DNA of 64,000 bases from Quillaja saponaria. Taxonomy: Eukaryota > Streptophyta > Magnoliopsida > Fabales > Quillajaceae. The notes under the pieces were generated by a model, which was not told the origin of the DNA, did not search any database, and saw only the letters and a list, made by a program, of their open reading frames with translations. The position numbers and the translations under genes are program-made. Shown in pieces: positions 51,099-61,560 of this stretch; the first letter of the stretch is position 1, and each line of letters opens with the position of its first letter. The DNA is taken from the NCBI GenBank assembly GCA_029379385.1, contig CM055607.1:32113235-32177234 (forward strand), given 5' to 3'.

Positions 51099-52090
51099 GT
51101 TTTTGGAGAATGGAGGCTAATTTTTACAATAGGGTATGATGTACCATATTGGACAGAGGCAGAACAAAGATTGCGCAATTGTCCATGTTTAGACTAAATA
51201 TTGAAATGGAAAAGGGTGCTACAGCCTACAGAGGTATGTTGGCTTTACTTCTTCCCTTGCATTGAAGAGGAAAAATGTAGAACACGTGATGTTGAATTGA
51301 AAACAGACTTGTTGAGTAGTGAAACTAGAGCTTATCATTTTGAAGAAATCAACAAAACTTTTTGTCAACTTTGAGTAGGAAGTTTTAACTGAGGCATCAT
51401 CTTCCCTGGTTTTAGGAATTATTGAAACACAATAGGGAATGGTTTTTCAGTTATGAAAACTAGTTAATTTTTGTAGTTGGATCATGCCATTACCTTTAGA
51501 TGAGGTGCGTGTCTGACACACAATGCATCACTACGTAGAAGTATCCATGCTTCATAGGCACTTGACTTCTATGTGAGAGGTGTATTCTCTACATCTTAAC
51601 ACCTTTAGCTTTCTATAGCTTTAGTTGCAAAATTTAAGGGTTGCATTCACATTTATTTCTGCTGCCGCTAGCCCTGCTTAGAAATTTTGTAGGGAAACAT
51701 GCCAAAATTAAGGTCTTTGGGGCCTGAATACATATTTGTATAATGTTGTTGAGACCGTAGATTTGCTTCAAATAACAATATTAAGCATTATACAAATTGT
51801 GCATTACAGTTACAGGGCATAGCATCTTTAGTAGCTGGCCTGCTTACGATGAGGGTAGATTTTTCAAATTATACTTGGACAATTGGGTTTTTTTTCAAAG
51901 AGCTGAATAGTCTTTTTATTTATATATATATATATAATCTGTGGTAAAACTTTGGAAATTTGAGTAAATGGTTAAGAGTTACACTTAGTGCTGTGATGGA
52001 ATTGGGTCTCAGAATTGAACTTTACAATGTTCTTTCCATATGAGTTGGAGTGAATGAATGGGTTTAAAAATGAGGCTTAAGGAATAATAG
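51099..52090. other. 3' flank of the CX7C gene, itself part of the tandem array
   Basis: Contains the 3'UTR. Two segments recur downstream. The block at 51170-51370 (GAAATGGAAAAGGG, then AAGAGGAAAAA) recurs near 52495-52660. The block from 51681 (GAAATTTTGTAGGGAAACAT) recurs from 53520. Confidence 0.6.
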
Positions 52091-52362
52091 GTTTGTGAAG
52101 GACAAGTATTTGAGGACGTTTACAGATGCTTGGGTTGCAGAGAAAGAACAGTGTTTGAATTTGAAGGAGGCTGCAAAGTTGATTTGTTGGGCATCTTCAC
52201 TGGATGGGAGCTTGTGGCAAGTTTATTTGGATTGAATGGTTATAGATGGGTATCTGATAGGGAATTGGTAGTGACGAATTACAGGGAAAGTGAATTGCTT
52301 GGTTGATGATTATGTGTAATTCATTTTTGGTAAAAGTGGCTGTAAGGTATCAAAGATTTGAA
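52091..52362 (+). pseudogene. Decayed copy 1 of the 3' half of the CX7C gene
   Basis: Aligns with 50819-51098 and the start of the 3'UTR: GTTTGTGAAGGACAAGTATT, then GAAGGAGGCTGCAAAGTTGA, GATTTGTTGGGCATCTTC, GTGACGAATTACAGGGA and GTGAATTGCTTGG. Several indels break the frame, including loss of part of the segment around Leu170-Gly180, and the 5' half with both Cys arrays is missing. It has no start codon and cannot make the parent protein. Confidence 0.85.
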
Positions 52363-53519
52363 GTTTTGGAGAAATTGAGGCTTTATTTTAAGTAAGAAGC
52401 ACAAACCATCAATACCTATAGTCACTTGCAATAGTCTAGAAAATAGCATATCGGACTGCTGCTGTAGACTGAGTGAGCAAAGCAGATTTGTGATGTCAAT
52501 GGAAAAGGGCACTGCTGATGTGCGTATGTATCCTAACTTATTCAGTTAGCATTGAAAAGGAAAAAGTGGAGAGCAAAATTAAAAAAAAAAATTGTTAAGT
52601 AGTGAGAATAGAGTTTATCATTTTTCCCAAAGAATAAATCAAGAAATCTTTATTGATCTTGAGCAGTAAGTTTATGAGATCTGGGGTTTGGCTGAACATA
52701 ACACACAGGGGTGACTGGGGATAAGTTATAGACACCAGTCTTGTTTTTTGCTGTTTGATCAATTTTCCCAAAGGGCTTGACAACTAGCATTTGACTGTAA
52801 AGCACAAAGACACAGACACAAACACATTGCTAGACAGCAACAACCTAAAATTTAAACCATTTCCCTTTCCTGTGGCACCTTGCTGTGCCATATCCAAGAC
52901 ACAAAGCAGAACTAGGTAGAAGTGTATGTGCTTCATCAGCATTTAAATTTTGTGACAGCCATGTTATTATATTGTCCACATCTCGTACTTTCTAGTCTTA
53001 TTATTACCAAACTGTAAGCGTTAGATTCCCAATTTTATCTGCCAGTGCTACTGGTTTTCTGCCTGAGGGTTTTTATTGCCACAATTGGCATCTATTATAA
53101 TGTCAAGGTACCAAAACTAGTATAAAAAAGTTCTTGGGATAACCAGCCTTGGGATAGCCGGCTTTGTTTCAATTAAGGAAAAATTACTATACATTTGCTA
53201 CAAACTAGCATTATAAAACTGTAAAACTCTTATCTTATTCATTCATATAAACTCATTGCCGATGAAGTTACAGGATTAATCATCTGAAAATTTTAGATGA
53301 ATCATGATTGTGGTAGGATCTGCTTCACTTTACCTCTTCGATTTATATTTGAACTGTAGGTTTTTGCCAGAAATAACTGAAATGTCTTCCTCTTTAATAT
53401 TGTTATTAGGAACTAAACATCATGCCTGAATTCAATCTGGTGGAAAATGTTGCAAACCTGACTACCTAGATGGCTATAGAAAATTATAAATTCATCTTTG
53501 ATTTTAGCTTGGATGGTTA

Positions 53520-54355
53520 GAAATTTTGTAGGGAAACATGCCAAAATTAAAGTCTTTTGGGGCCTGAATACATATTTGTATATTGTTGTTGAGACTGTAG
53601 ATTTGCTTCAAATAACAATATTATGCATTGTACAAATTGTGCATTACAGTTACAGGGCATAGCATCTTTAGTAGCTGGCCTGATCACGATGGTGGTAGAT
53701 TCTTCTTCACTTCAATTCTTCAAATTATACTTGGACAATTGGGTTTTTTGTCAAAGAGCTGAATAGTCTTTTTTTATATTCTCATTAGGAATTAAACACC
53801 TTGCTGGAGACCAGTCAGTGGTAAAACTTCGGAAATTTGAGTAGATGGTTAACAGTTACCCTTAGTGCTGTGATGGAATTGGGTCTCATGGAATTGAACT
53901 TCACAATGTTCCTTCCAAATGAGTTGGAGTGAATGAATTCCGCTAAGGCTGTGCACTGCTTTCTGTTAATGAAGGTCAGGGGCTTAAAACTGAGCCTTAA
54001 GGAATACTGGGTTTGTGAAGGACAAGTATTTGAGGACGTTTACAGATGCTTGGGTTGCAGAGAAAGAACAGTGTTTGAATTCGAAGGAGGCCGCAAAGTT
54101 GATTTGTTGAGCCATCTTAACTGGATAGGAGCTTGTGACAAGTTTATTTGGATTGAATGGTTATAGATATCTGATAGGGAATTGGGAGTGACGAATTACA
54201 GGGAAAGTGAATTGCTTGGATGATGATTATGTGTAATTCATTTTTGGTAAAAGTGGCTGTAAGGTATCAAAGATTTGAAGTTTTGGAGAAATTGAGGCTT
54301 TATTTTAAGTAAGAAGCACAAACCATCAATACCTATAGTCACTTGCAATAGTCTA
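53520..54355 (+). repeat. Second copy of the CX7C-gene flank segment
   Basis: Repeats 51681-52438 with only scattered changes: GAAATTTTGTAGGGAAACAT, TACAGGGCATAGCATCTTTA and TGGTTAACAGTTACCCTTAG correspond to matching text in the first copy. Offset grows from 1839 to 1920 bp because this copy carries extra sequence near 53770-53820 and 53935-53985. It carries decayed copy 2 within it. Confidence 0.85.
54011..54282 (+). pseudogene. Decayed copy 2 of the 3' half of the CX7C gene
   Basis: Nearly identical to copy 1 (same GTTTGTGAAGGACAAGTATT start, same truncation point, shared changes from the intact gene) but with its own mutations, including loss of a few bases near 54165. The shared lesions show that the second copy arose by duplicating the first pseudogene, not the intact gene. 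Confidence 0.85.
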
Positions 54356-54900
54356 TTATGTAGGATGTTGGTGGAATTGTTTCTCATAGAATTGAACTCA
54401 TTATGTTCCTTTCCCCTGGGGTTGGTAGGAAAGAAAGAGAGCTCCTGATCCTGAGGCTGTGAGCCCCTTTATGTTAATGGGCTAAAGTGGGCCTGAGGGC
54501 CCACATACATAGTACGAATCTGCCCCAGTTTCACCCAAACTGGATTAACAGTTTCAGGACTGAACGATACCAAGAGTTTGGGCAATCATTCACTTCAAAT
54601 GCAACTGCCTGAAAGTTTCTAGGTGTTTATAATTCATTTCTTGTGGCTATGCTTATACATAATATTCAATACTTAATGGTGCATAGACAATAAACATATT
54701 TCTTTAATCTGACATGGTTAAGAGTAAGGAGAAGATTATTAGGAAGCAGGGTATAATTGGTAGTAGGTACAGTCAGAGACTCGCTGCAAGGAAATTGTGT
54801 TTCCTTATGAACCACTGAAAAGATTGAGTGCTGTTAAAGCGATAGGGATAGACATCTAATTTCCCATTATCTTATACGTGGTCAATTTTCGTACTGGAAG

Positions 54901-55138
54901 TCATTAATCTTAATATTTTAGATAAGATTTTGATTACATGACTAATTAACAAATAACAAATTGACACATTTTTTTTTAATAAATAACTAAAAATCTTAAA
55001 AACTAAATTAATAAAAGTGTGCAAGTCATTAATATTATTATTTTAGATAAGATTTTGGTTACATGACAAATAACAAATTGACACATTTTTTTTTTTTTAA
55101 ATAACTAAAAATCTTAAAAACTAAATTAATAAAAGTGA
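54901..55138 (+). repeat. Tandem repeat, two copies of about 120 bp
   Basis: Both copies run GTCATTAAT, then TTTTAGATAAGATTTTG, TTACATGAC, AACAAATTGACACATTTTTT and ending ACTAAATTAATAAAAGTG. Copy 2 lacks a few bases and has a longer poly-T. Confidence 0.88.
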
Positions 55139-55621
55139 AAAACCCTTCTTCCTCTTTATCTTTACTTTTCCAAACCTTCTGCAAAACATTTCTCTCAATA
55201 GGAGGAATGAGAAACTTATTCCAATTTAAATATGAAAATCCATAATTTTCTAACATCCATCATATCTTCTTCCCAAGTACATCCAATTACATAACACCTA
55301 GTGGCTTGAATTGCTTTCAAATTTGTTTTCCAACTTTTTAAAATTATGAAAAATTCTAAATTGAAGAAAAGAAAAAGGAAAGAGAGAGATAAATGTTGTG
55401 CATAGACACCTAAATAAAATCATGGAAGACCCCCAAATTGAATTCTTCATTGAAACAGTACAGAAAAATTATTGAAACTCTGACCCCTTTCAAGTACCAA
55501 TATGCTTAGGGGTGGAAGTGAAGGATTGAGGTCTGATACCTGTCGCAACCTCCTAAGTTTATAAACCTCTCTCAACTGCAATAAAATATTCTCCACATGC
55601 CTCAATTTATCTTTCAGTAAC

Positions 55622-55795
55622 TGACAACAACGATGAAGACCCGACAACAACGATGAAGACGAAGTGGAAGGAACGTTCGTCCTCATCCCCATTCCAAGAT
55701 CTGCATTTTCATCCCTACCCCATCTCCAAGATCTGCATTTTCATCCCTACCCCATCTCCAAATCTGCATTTTCATTACATCTCCAAATTTGGTGG
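55622..55795 (+). repeat. Two adjacent minisatellites (18-bp and 32-bp units)
   Basis: ACAACAACGATGAAGAC occurs twice, 18 bp apart, at about 55624-55659. From about 55687 a roughly 32-bp unit (CCCATCTCCAAGATCTGCAT then TTTCATCCCTAC) is repeated about three times, the last copy being degenerate. Confidence 0.85.
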
Positions 55796-57481
55796 GATGA
55801 TTTTTCTAGTTTTTATTTTACTTTTTGGGTTGTGTTTTTTATTTTGTTAGTATATATTTTTATTTTTAAATATCTTATTTTATTTTTTTAAAATGTAAAT
55901 TGAGATATTTTATATATTATTTATAATTTATGTTACATGACGACTTTTTATTGGATTATTATGTGATGTGCCACAGAAAGTGATCCTAAGAATCCTTTCT
56001 AAGAATTCAATTGTAATAATTTTATAGTAAAGAGACTCAATTGCAATATTTTATAATAAATGAAATCTAATTGTAATAAACTAAAAAATATAAAATAAAA
56101 TAAATTTTGAATTAAATTACAGGGACCAAAATATAATTTAGCCTTAAACTTGTAATGGACATGATATTTTTTGTCTGTTGGAGAGAATTGAGAGATGGAT
56201 TATTCTATATAAGTGTACAGAATGGAGGCAGCATAGTTTATTGCAGCTCTTGGGGCAATACAGAAGGCATTATATGTTCCTCAAGCATATAATTCCATTA
56301 ATGGTATGTATATTCATTGTCAATCTCATGTCCTCCACTGACATAATATAATTTTCTAAGTCATCGCCAAACATATGGATTTAGAACTTAACAAATATAC
56401 AATGACTCAAAACATAAAGTTCTGTGAGTCCCGTTATAAAAGTCAAATCTTATTCATAATGGAAGTGCTTTTTCTTATGGTGATGCCGACGCAGAAGTTG
56501 CGAGGAAGTTGCCTTGACGGCTACGATCCAATTTTTAATTCCTAAAGTTGTTGCATATTGGGCGGGTCATTGTTAGCTACGAAATTTCCAAGCACTTTCC
56601 TTTTTGTAATTACTAAGCTTCTTAGTCAACAATTTTTTTCCAAGTAATGTTAGTCAGCAATGTAGGTTTGTGAGTTGTGATACTGACAAAGGACAACCTG
56701 TTATAATAGGAATTCATAATTTATTTTACTGTTTTTGGTAGGAATTCATATTGATGGTACATAAAAAAAAAAGTTATGTGTAAAAAGAGAAAGAAATTAT
56801 TTTACATTTTGAAGAGAGAGAAAGCATCCAAGTTCAGAGTAAGGAAGTAATTTGTATGGAACTTAGAAAAAAGAAAAGTGCTTATCAGAAAAAAGATTAA
56901 GATTGGAGAAATTTCTCTCATGCCGTTACTTTTTCGCTTCTTCCCCCACTCTAACTTTATATCATTTAACTTTTCTACCTAACAAACAATGCCCTAATTG
57001 ATTTTCTTGAAGTTTTACCATTTGTCATTATAAAATAACCACATGGTTGGCCTAGTCATCGTCCTTAAAAGAAAAGTTTGCTTTCATTGAATAAGTTGCA
57101 ACAACCAGGCTAGAGGTACAAAAACTTCTATAAAAGATTTCTTATAAGAGTGAAGGTATTTATTTATATCTAATTTTGGTGTAATTTGCAAAACAGACTT
57201 CCTAATTAAAATTCTGAATAAGAGATTCCTGTACTTACTATGTTTTGTCAACAAAACAGAATACAGAATCCAAAGTCCGGCCAGGACGGCATACACATTC
57301 AGATTGCAGTCTCTTCATGGGACCAATAAAAAAAAGAAAAAGAAAAGTCAGGATGAGATATTTAATCAAACTACTACTGTTATCTCAGACCACAAACAGT
57401 CGTTCAAACAAAATAGTGTTCAAACTTCAAACTCAAATTCAGAACTAGAAACTAAAAATCTAAAATGAAACTGATTTAGAC

Positions 57482-57830
57482 AATTTAGATTTCTTTCACC
57501 ATTCCACTTGCGTCAATACTTACTGCATAACCTTGAATCTGAGCTCCCTCCCATTTTATGTTCATAACGTCAACGTCAATTTTGTTGATATCTAATTCAT
57601 TCATGAATCATTTACCCCTGCTCAGGACAAGCAATTCATGTGAAATAACGTGTAAGAAACGAAAAGAAATTTACATGACAATTGTAAATAATGCAAGAAT
57701 TTATGGATAAAACAATAAACTTACAAGACCCCTGAAAGCACGTTCCCAAAAATTTGGACGGTGTGAAATCGCCATCGGAGTGGTATTCCACCAATTGTGG
57801 ACCTTTTCCTTATGTCTGCTGCTGCAAGAA
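57482..57830 (-). other. Possible minus-strand exons, unassigned
   Basis: From an acceptor (TTTCTTGCAG, exon start 57830) the minus strand is open in two frames to a donor (GGTCTT then GTAAGT) at about 57726; one frame contains WWNTTPMAISHRPNFWERAF. Further on, 57600-57488 is open for 39 codons (DINKIDVDVMNIKWEGAQI, GYAVSIDASGMVKEI, then TAA) and contains an internal GTAAGT donor. The pieces do not join in frame across the obvious CAG acceptor, because stops follow. They may belong to a noncoding or decayed transcript. Confidence 0.22.
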
Positions 57831-58158
57831 ACCTTACACATTAGTTTCAGACAGATTTTATTTTATTTTATTGTTTCTCTTGAAATAATAATAAAAATCA
57901 TTCTAGCCAACTTAGTAGACATTCAAATGATAAAACGGAGGATAAAAAAAAAGATGTAGTCTCTTTTTTTGTTTGTTATTTTCTATTCCTTTGCACTCTC
58001 CGTAACACTATAAGTGATTCAGAACAATCTTGACCAGGTTAAGATATGACAAGGAGAAAAGTGTCATGCAAGTTTTATTTTCGATGGGTGTGAACTGGGA
58101 AGCTACCTGGTGAATTATCTCAACAACATGACATGAATGCCACATTTTGGTTCACCAA

Positions 58159-58166
58159 TATAAATA
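58159..58166 (+). promoter_or_regulatory. TATA box of the ACA pump gene
   Basis: TATAAATA lies 111 bases before the ATG, placing the transcription start near 58190 with a leader of about 85 bases. No other ATG lies between the predicted start and the chosen initiator in the same frame. Confidence 0.6.
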
Positions 58167-58276
58167 GCAAGGATAACTAAGTTCAGAGAAAGAACTTCAT
58201 TCCTGAATTTCCTCGTTCTAACTTGCTAGTTAGTTCTTCATATATAATTCTAGGAACACCTATCCAAAACAGAATC

Positions 58277-61200
58277 ATGTCAAGAAGCCACCTTTCAAAA
58301 TATGTTTGTGACTCATTGTTTTTTGACATTACAACCATCCTCACCAAAGCCACCGCTGGCACTCCCACCAGTGCCAAAAAGCGGTGGCGTTTTGCCTATG
58401 CTGCAATTTATTCTATACGGGCCATGCTTTCTCTGTCCAAAGAGATAGCCATAAAAAATAACCCTCACATCTATAGAATTTTGAACTCTCATTCTTCAAG
58501 TTCAAGTGCTCCCGATTATATTGAACCTTGCCCTCCTCATGTGAGAAAGGAAACCAAGCCTAAATCTAACATTCCCCAACTTGATACAGGGAGACTCACA
58601 GAAATAGTTAAAAAGAAAAACCTAGCAGCCCTTCATGAACTCGGAGGAGTTGAAGGTGTTGCAGCTGCGCTTAACACAGTACCTGCAAATGGAATCAGTG
58701 GCAAAGATGATGACATTGCCAAGCGACATGAGTTATTCGGTTCAAACACTTACACGAGGCAACCTGCAAAAGGTTTCTTATATTTTGTGCAGGAAGCTTT
58801 CAAGGACCCCACTATAATTATCCTGCTGGTGTGTGCTGCCCTTTCTCTTGGTTTTGGCATCAAAGAACATGGAGGGCAAGAAGGCTGGTATGAAGGTGGA
58901 AGCATATTTTTTGCTGTCTTTCTTGTAGTAGTTGTCTCTGCACTCAGCAACTTCAGACAAGAGAGACAATTCGATAAGCTATCTAAGATAAGCAACAATA
59001 TCAAAGTCGATGCTATACGAGACAGGCGACCACAACAGATATCCATATTCAACATTGTAGTAGGTGATGTTGTGTTTCTGAAGATTGGTGACCAAATTCC
59101 GGCTGATGGATTATTCTTAGATGGCCATTCTTTGCAAGTGGATGAATCAAGCATGACAGGAGAGAGTGATCATGTTGCCATTGATTCCAAGGAGAATCCA
59201 TTCTTGTTCTCTGGCTCAAAGGTGGTGGATGGGTATGCTCGGATGCTCATCACATCTGTAGGAATGAACACAGCATGGGGTGAAATGATGAGCTCGATAT
59301 CGCGTGACACCAATGAAAGAACACCACTACAAGCTCGGCTTGACAAGCTAACATCTTCTATCGGAAAGGTAGGCCTTGCAGTCGCTTTCCTAGTTCTTGT
59401 AGTCTTGTTGATTCGTTATTTCACTGGAAATACAGAAGATGAGAATGGGAAGAAGGAGTACAATGGTAGTAAAACAGATACAGACGATATATTTAATGCA
59501 GTTGTGCAGATTGTTGCTGCTGCTGTCACTATTGTGGTGGTGGCGATCCCAGAAGGTCTACCATTGGCTGTCACACTCACGCTCGCTTACTCCATGAAAA
59601 GAATGATGGCTGATCAGGCAATGGTCAGAAAACTTTCAGCTTGCGAGACAATGGGTTCTGCAACTGTTATTTGCACAGACAAAACAGGGACCTTGACATT
59701 GAATCAGATGAGAGTGACCAAGTTTTGGCTTGGCCAAGAAAATATTGCAGAAAAATTTTCTCAGGTAATGGCCCCAAATGTTCTTGAATTATTCCACCAA
59801 GCAGTGGGGCTGAATACAACTGGTAGTGTATACAAACCTTCATCAGGATCTGAACCTGAAATTTCAGGTAGTCCAACTGAGAAAGCAATCCTCTTATGGG
59901 CTGTATCAGATTTAGGCATGGACATGGAAGAGCTGAAGGAAACATACAAAGTTCTCCATGTTGAAACGTTCAACTCAGAGAAGAAAAGAAGTGGAGCTGC
60001 AATAAAGAAAGAGGGTGATAACACCATTCATGTGCATTGGAAAGGAGCTGCTGAGATGATACTAGCAATGTGTTCAACCTATCTTGAAAGTAGTGGGAAA
60101 GTAAAGCCTCTGGATGACGATAGGAGTAAAATTGAGAAAATAATCCAAGGCATGGCAGCTAGTAGCCTTCGCTGCATTGCTTTTGCTCATATGCAAATAT
60201 CAAAAGAAATTGATTACGATAATGGTGAGAAAACAAGCCAAAGTATACGAGAAGATGGCTTGACTTTTCTAGGAATTGTTGGTCTCAAGGACCCATGCAG
60301 ATCCGGTGCCAAGAAAGCCGTGGAAGCTTGTAAACTAGCAGGAGTGGATGTCAAAATGATCACTGGTGACAATGTTTTCACGGCAAAGGCTATAGCTACA
60401 GAATGTGGAATACTAGAGCTCGGTAACCAAGTAAACTCTGGAGAAGTGGTAGAAGGTTTAGAATTCCGAAACTATACACCAGAAGAAAGAATGCAGAAAG
60501 TTGAGATAATCCGCGTAATGGCAAGATCTTCTCCTTTTGACAAGCTTTTGATGGTACAATGCTTAAAACAGAAAGGCCATGTGGTTGCAGTGACTGGAGA
60601 TGGCACAAATGATGCACCTGCTCTAAAAGAAGCTGATATAGGACTTTCCATGGGCATCCAAGGCACTGAGGTGGCTAAGGAAAGCTCTGATATTGTCATA
60701 TTGGATGATAACTTCACATCTGTCGCCACTGTTTTACGATGGGGACGATGTGTTTATAACAATATACAGAAATTTATCCAGTTTCAACTGACCGTCAATG
60801 TTGCAGCTCTTGTCATAAATTTTATTGCAGCAGTTTCTGCTGGAAAAGTTCCCCTAACAGCTGTTCAACTGCTATGGGTAAATCTCATCATGGATACGCT
60901 AGGTGCTTTGGCCCTAGCTACAGAGCAGCCTACCAATGAGCTAATGAAGAGGCAGCCTGTGGGTAGGACTGAGCCTCTTATAACAAATGTTATGTGGAGA
61001 AACCTTTTATCTCAATCTTTATATCAAATTGCAGTCCTCCTAACTTTTCAGTTCAGAGGGAAGTCAATCTTCAATGTAAGTGAGGAGGTAAAGGATACAC
61101 TAATTTTTAATACTTTTGTTCTCTGCCAAGTTTTTAACGAGTTTAATTCAAGAAGTTTGGAGAAGCAGAATGTATTCAAAGGAATTCACAAAAATAAGTT

Positions 61201-61420
61201 GTTTCTTGGGATTGTGGGAATAACTATTGTCCTTCAAGTTGTCTTTGTGGAGTTCCTAAAGAAGTTTGCGGATACAGTGAGGTTGAATTGGGGGCAGTGG
61301 GGAGCTTGTATTGCAATTGCAGCTGTATCATGGCCAATTGGTTGGTTAGTGAAGTGCATACCTGTTTCGGACAAACCATTCCTCGGTTACCTCAAGAGGT
61401 TGAAATGGCGGAGTTCCTAA
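58277..61420 (+). CDS. Autoinhibited calcium ATPase, plasma-membrane ACA12/ACA13 type, 1047 aa, intronless
   Basis: The frame is open from 58223, but the first ATG is at 58277. Residues 34-52 (AKKRWRFAYAAIYSIRAML) form the basic amphipathic calmodulin-binding, autoinhibitory N-terminus of plant type IIB pumps. Catalytic marks: TGES at 294-297 (actuator), PEGLPLAVTL at 425-434 (TM4 calcium site), DKTGT with phospho-acceptor Asp468, MITGDN at 694-699, and GDGTNDAPAL from 774. NFTSVATVLRWGRCVYNNIQ and LLWVNLIMDTLGALALAT (TM6) follow. It exports calcium from the cytosol using ATP, activated by Ca-calmodulin. Arabidopsis ACA12 and ACA13 are also intronless and are induced in defence and stress. 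The last residues (LKWRSS) are encoded at the junction of a tandem duplication, so the C-terminus may be altered. Confidence 0.97.
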   Translation: MSRSHLSKYVCDSLFFDITTILTKATAGTPTSAKKRWRFAYAAIYSIRAMLSLSKEIAIKNNPHIYRILNSHSSSSSAPDYIEPCPPHVRKETKPKSNIPQLDTGRLTEIVKKKNLAALHELGGVEGVAAALNTVPANGISGKDDDIAKRHELFGSNTYTRQPAKGFLYFVQEAFKDPTIIILLVCAALSLGFGIKEHGGQEGWYEGGSIFFAVFLVVVVSALSNFRQERQFDKLSKISNNIKVDAIRDRRPQQISIFNIVVGDVVFLKIGDQIPADGLFLDGHSLQVDESSMTGESDHVAIDSKENPFLFSGSKVVDGYARMLITSVGMNTAWGEMMSSISRDTNERTPLQARLDKLTSSIGKVGLAVAFLVLVVLLIRYFTGNTEDENGKKEYNGSKTDTDDIFNAVVQIVAAAVTIVVVAIPEGLPLAVTLTLAYSMKRMMADQAMVRKLSACETMGSATVICTDKTGTLTLNQMRVTKFWLGQENIAEKFSQVMAPNVLELFHQAVGLNTTGSVYKPSSGSEPEISGSPTEKAILLWAVSDLGMDMEELKETYKVLHVETFNSEKKRSGAAIKKEGDNTIHVHWKGAAEMILAMCSTYLESSGKVKPLDDDRSKIEKIIQGMAASSLRCIAFAHMQISKEIDYDNGEKTSQSIREDGLTFLGIVGLKDPCRSGAKKAVEACKLAGVDVKMITGDNVFTAKAIATECGILELGNQVNSGEVVEGLEFRNYTPEERMQKVEIIRVMARSSPFDKLLMVQCLKQKGHVVAVTGDGTNDAPALKEADIGLSMGIQGTEVAKESSDIVILDDNFTSVATVLRWGRCVYNNIQKFIQFQLTVNVAALVINFIAAVSAGKVPLTAVQLLWVNLIMDTLGALALATEQPTNELMKRQPVGRTEPLITNVMWRNLLSQSLYQIAVLLTFQFRGKSIFNVSEEVKDTLIFNTFVLCQVFNEFNSRSLEKQNVFKGIHKNKLFLGIVGITIVLQVVFVEFLKKFADTVRLNWGQWGACIAIAAVSWPIGWLVKCIPVSDKPFLGYLKRLKWRSS

Positions 61421-61560
61421 AGAAGTTTGCAGATACAAAGAGGTTGACCGGGGGGCATAAGGAACTTGTATGTGAACAGATTCTGTGTGTTGGCCAATTG
61501 GTGAAAATAAGTTTGTCCCTGTTTCAGAAAAGCTGTTCCTCAGTTAGCTGAAGAGGTCAG
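61250..61560 (+). repeat. Tandem duplication of the pump gene's 3' end, period 161 bp
   Basis: GAGTTCCTAAAGAAGTTTGC starts at 61250 and again at 61411. Further matches are GGCCAATTGGT, CTGTTTC and AAGAGGT. The copies are clearly diverged. Because 161 is not a multiple of three, the second copy is read in another frame, and its TCC TAA supplies the stop codon at 61418-61420. Confidence 0.88.

Larger units (their letters stand above)
54360..58150. other. Intergenic DNA between the CX7C array and the ACA pump
   Basis: Contains a degraded piece of the same array (54361-54490), a 120-bp tandem repeat (54901-55138), a minisatellite (55632-55795) and AT-rich DNA. Open minus-strand segments with splice signals at 57482-57600 and 57726-57830 are described separately. 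A TATA-like TCTATATAAG lies near 56202, but no gene follows it. Confidence 0.5.

Noticed and set aside
55447..55692. Minus-strand frame of 81 codons with an ATG
   Set aside because: Its first part overlaps minisatellite sequence, and I recognise no domain or splice signals.
58750..60729. Several antisense frames of 60-134 codons inside the pump gene
   Set aside because: Shadows of a highly constrained coding sequence read on the other strand.
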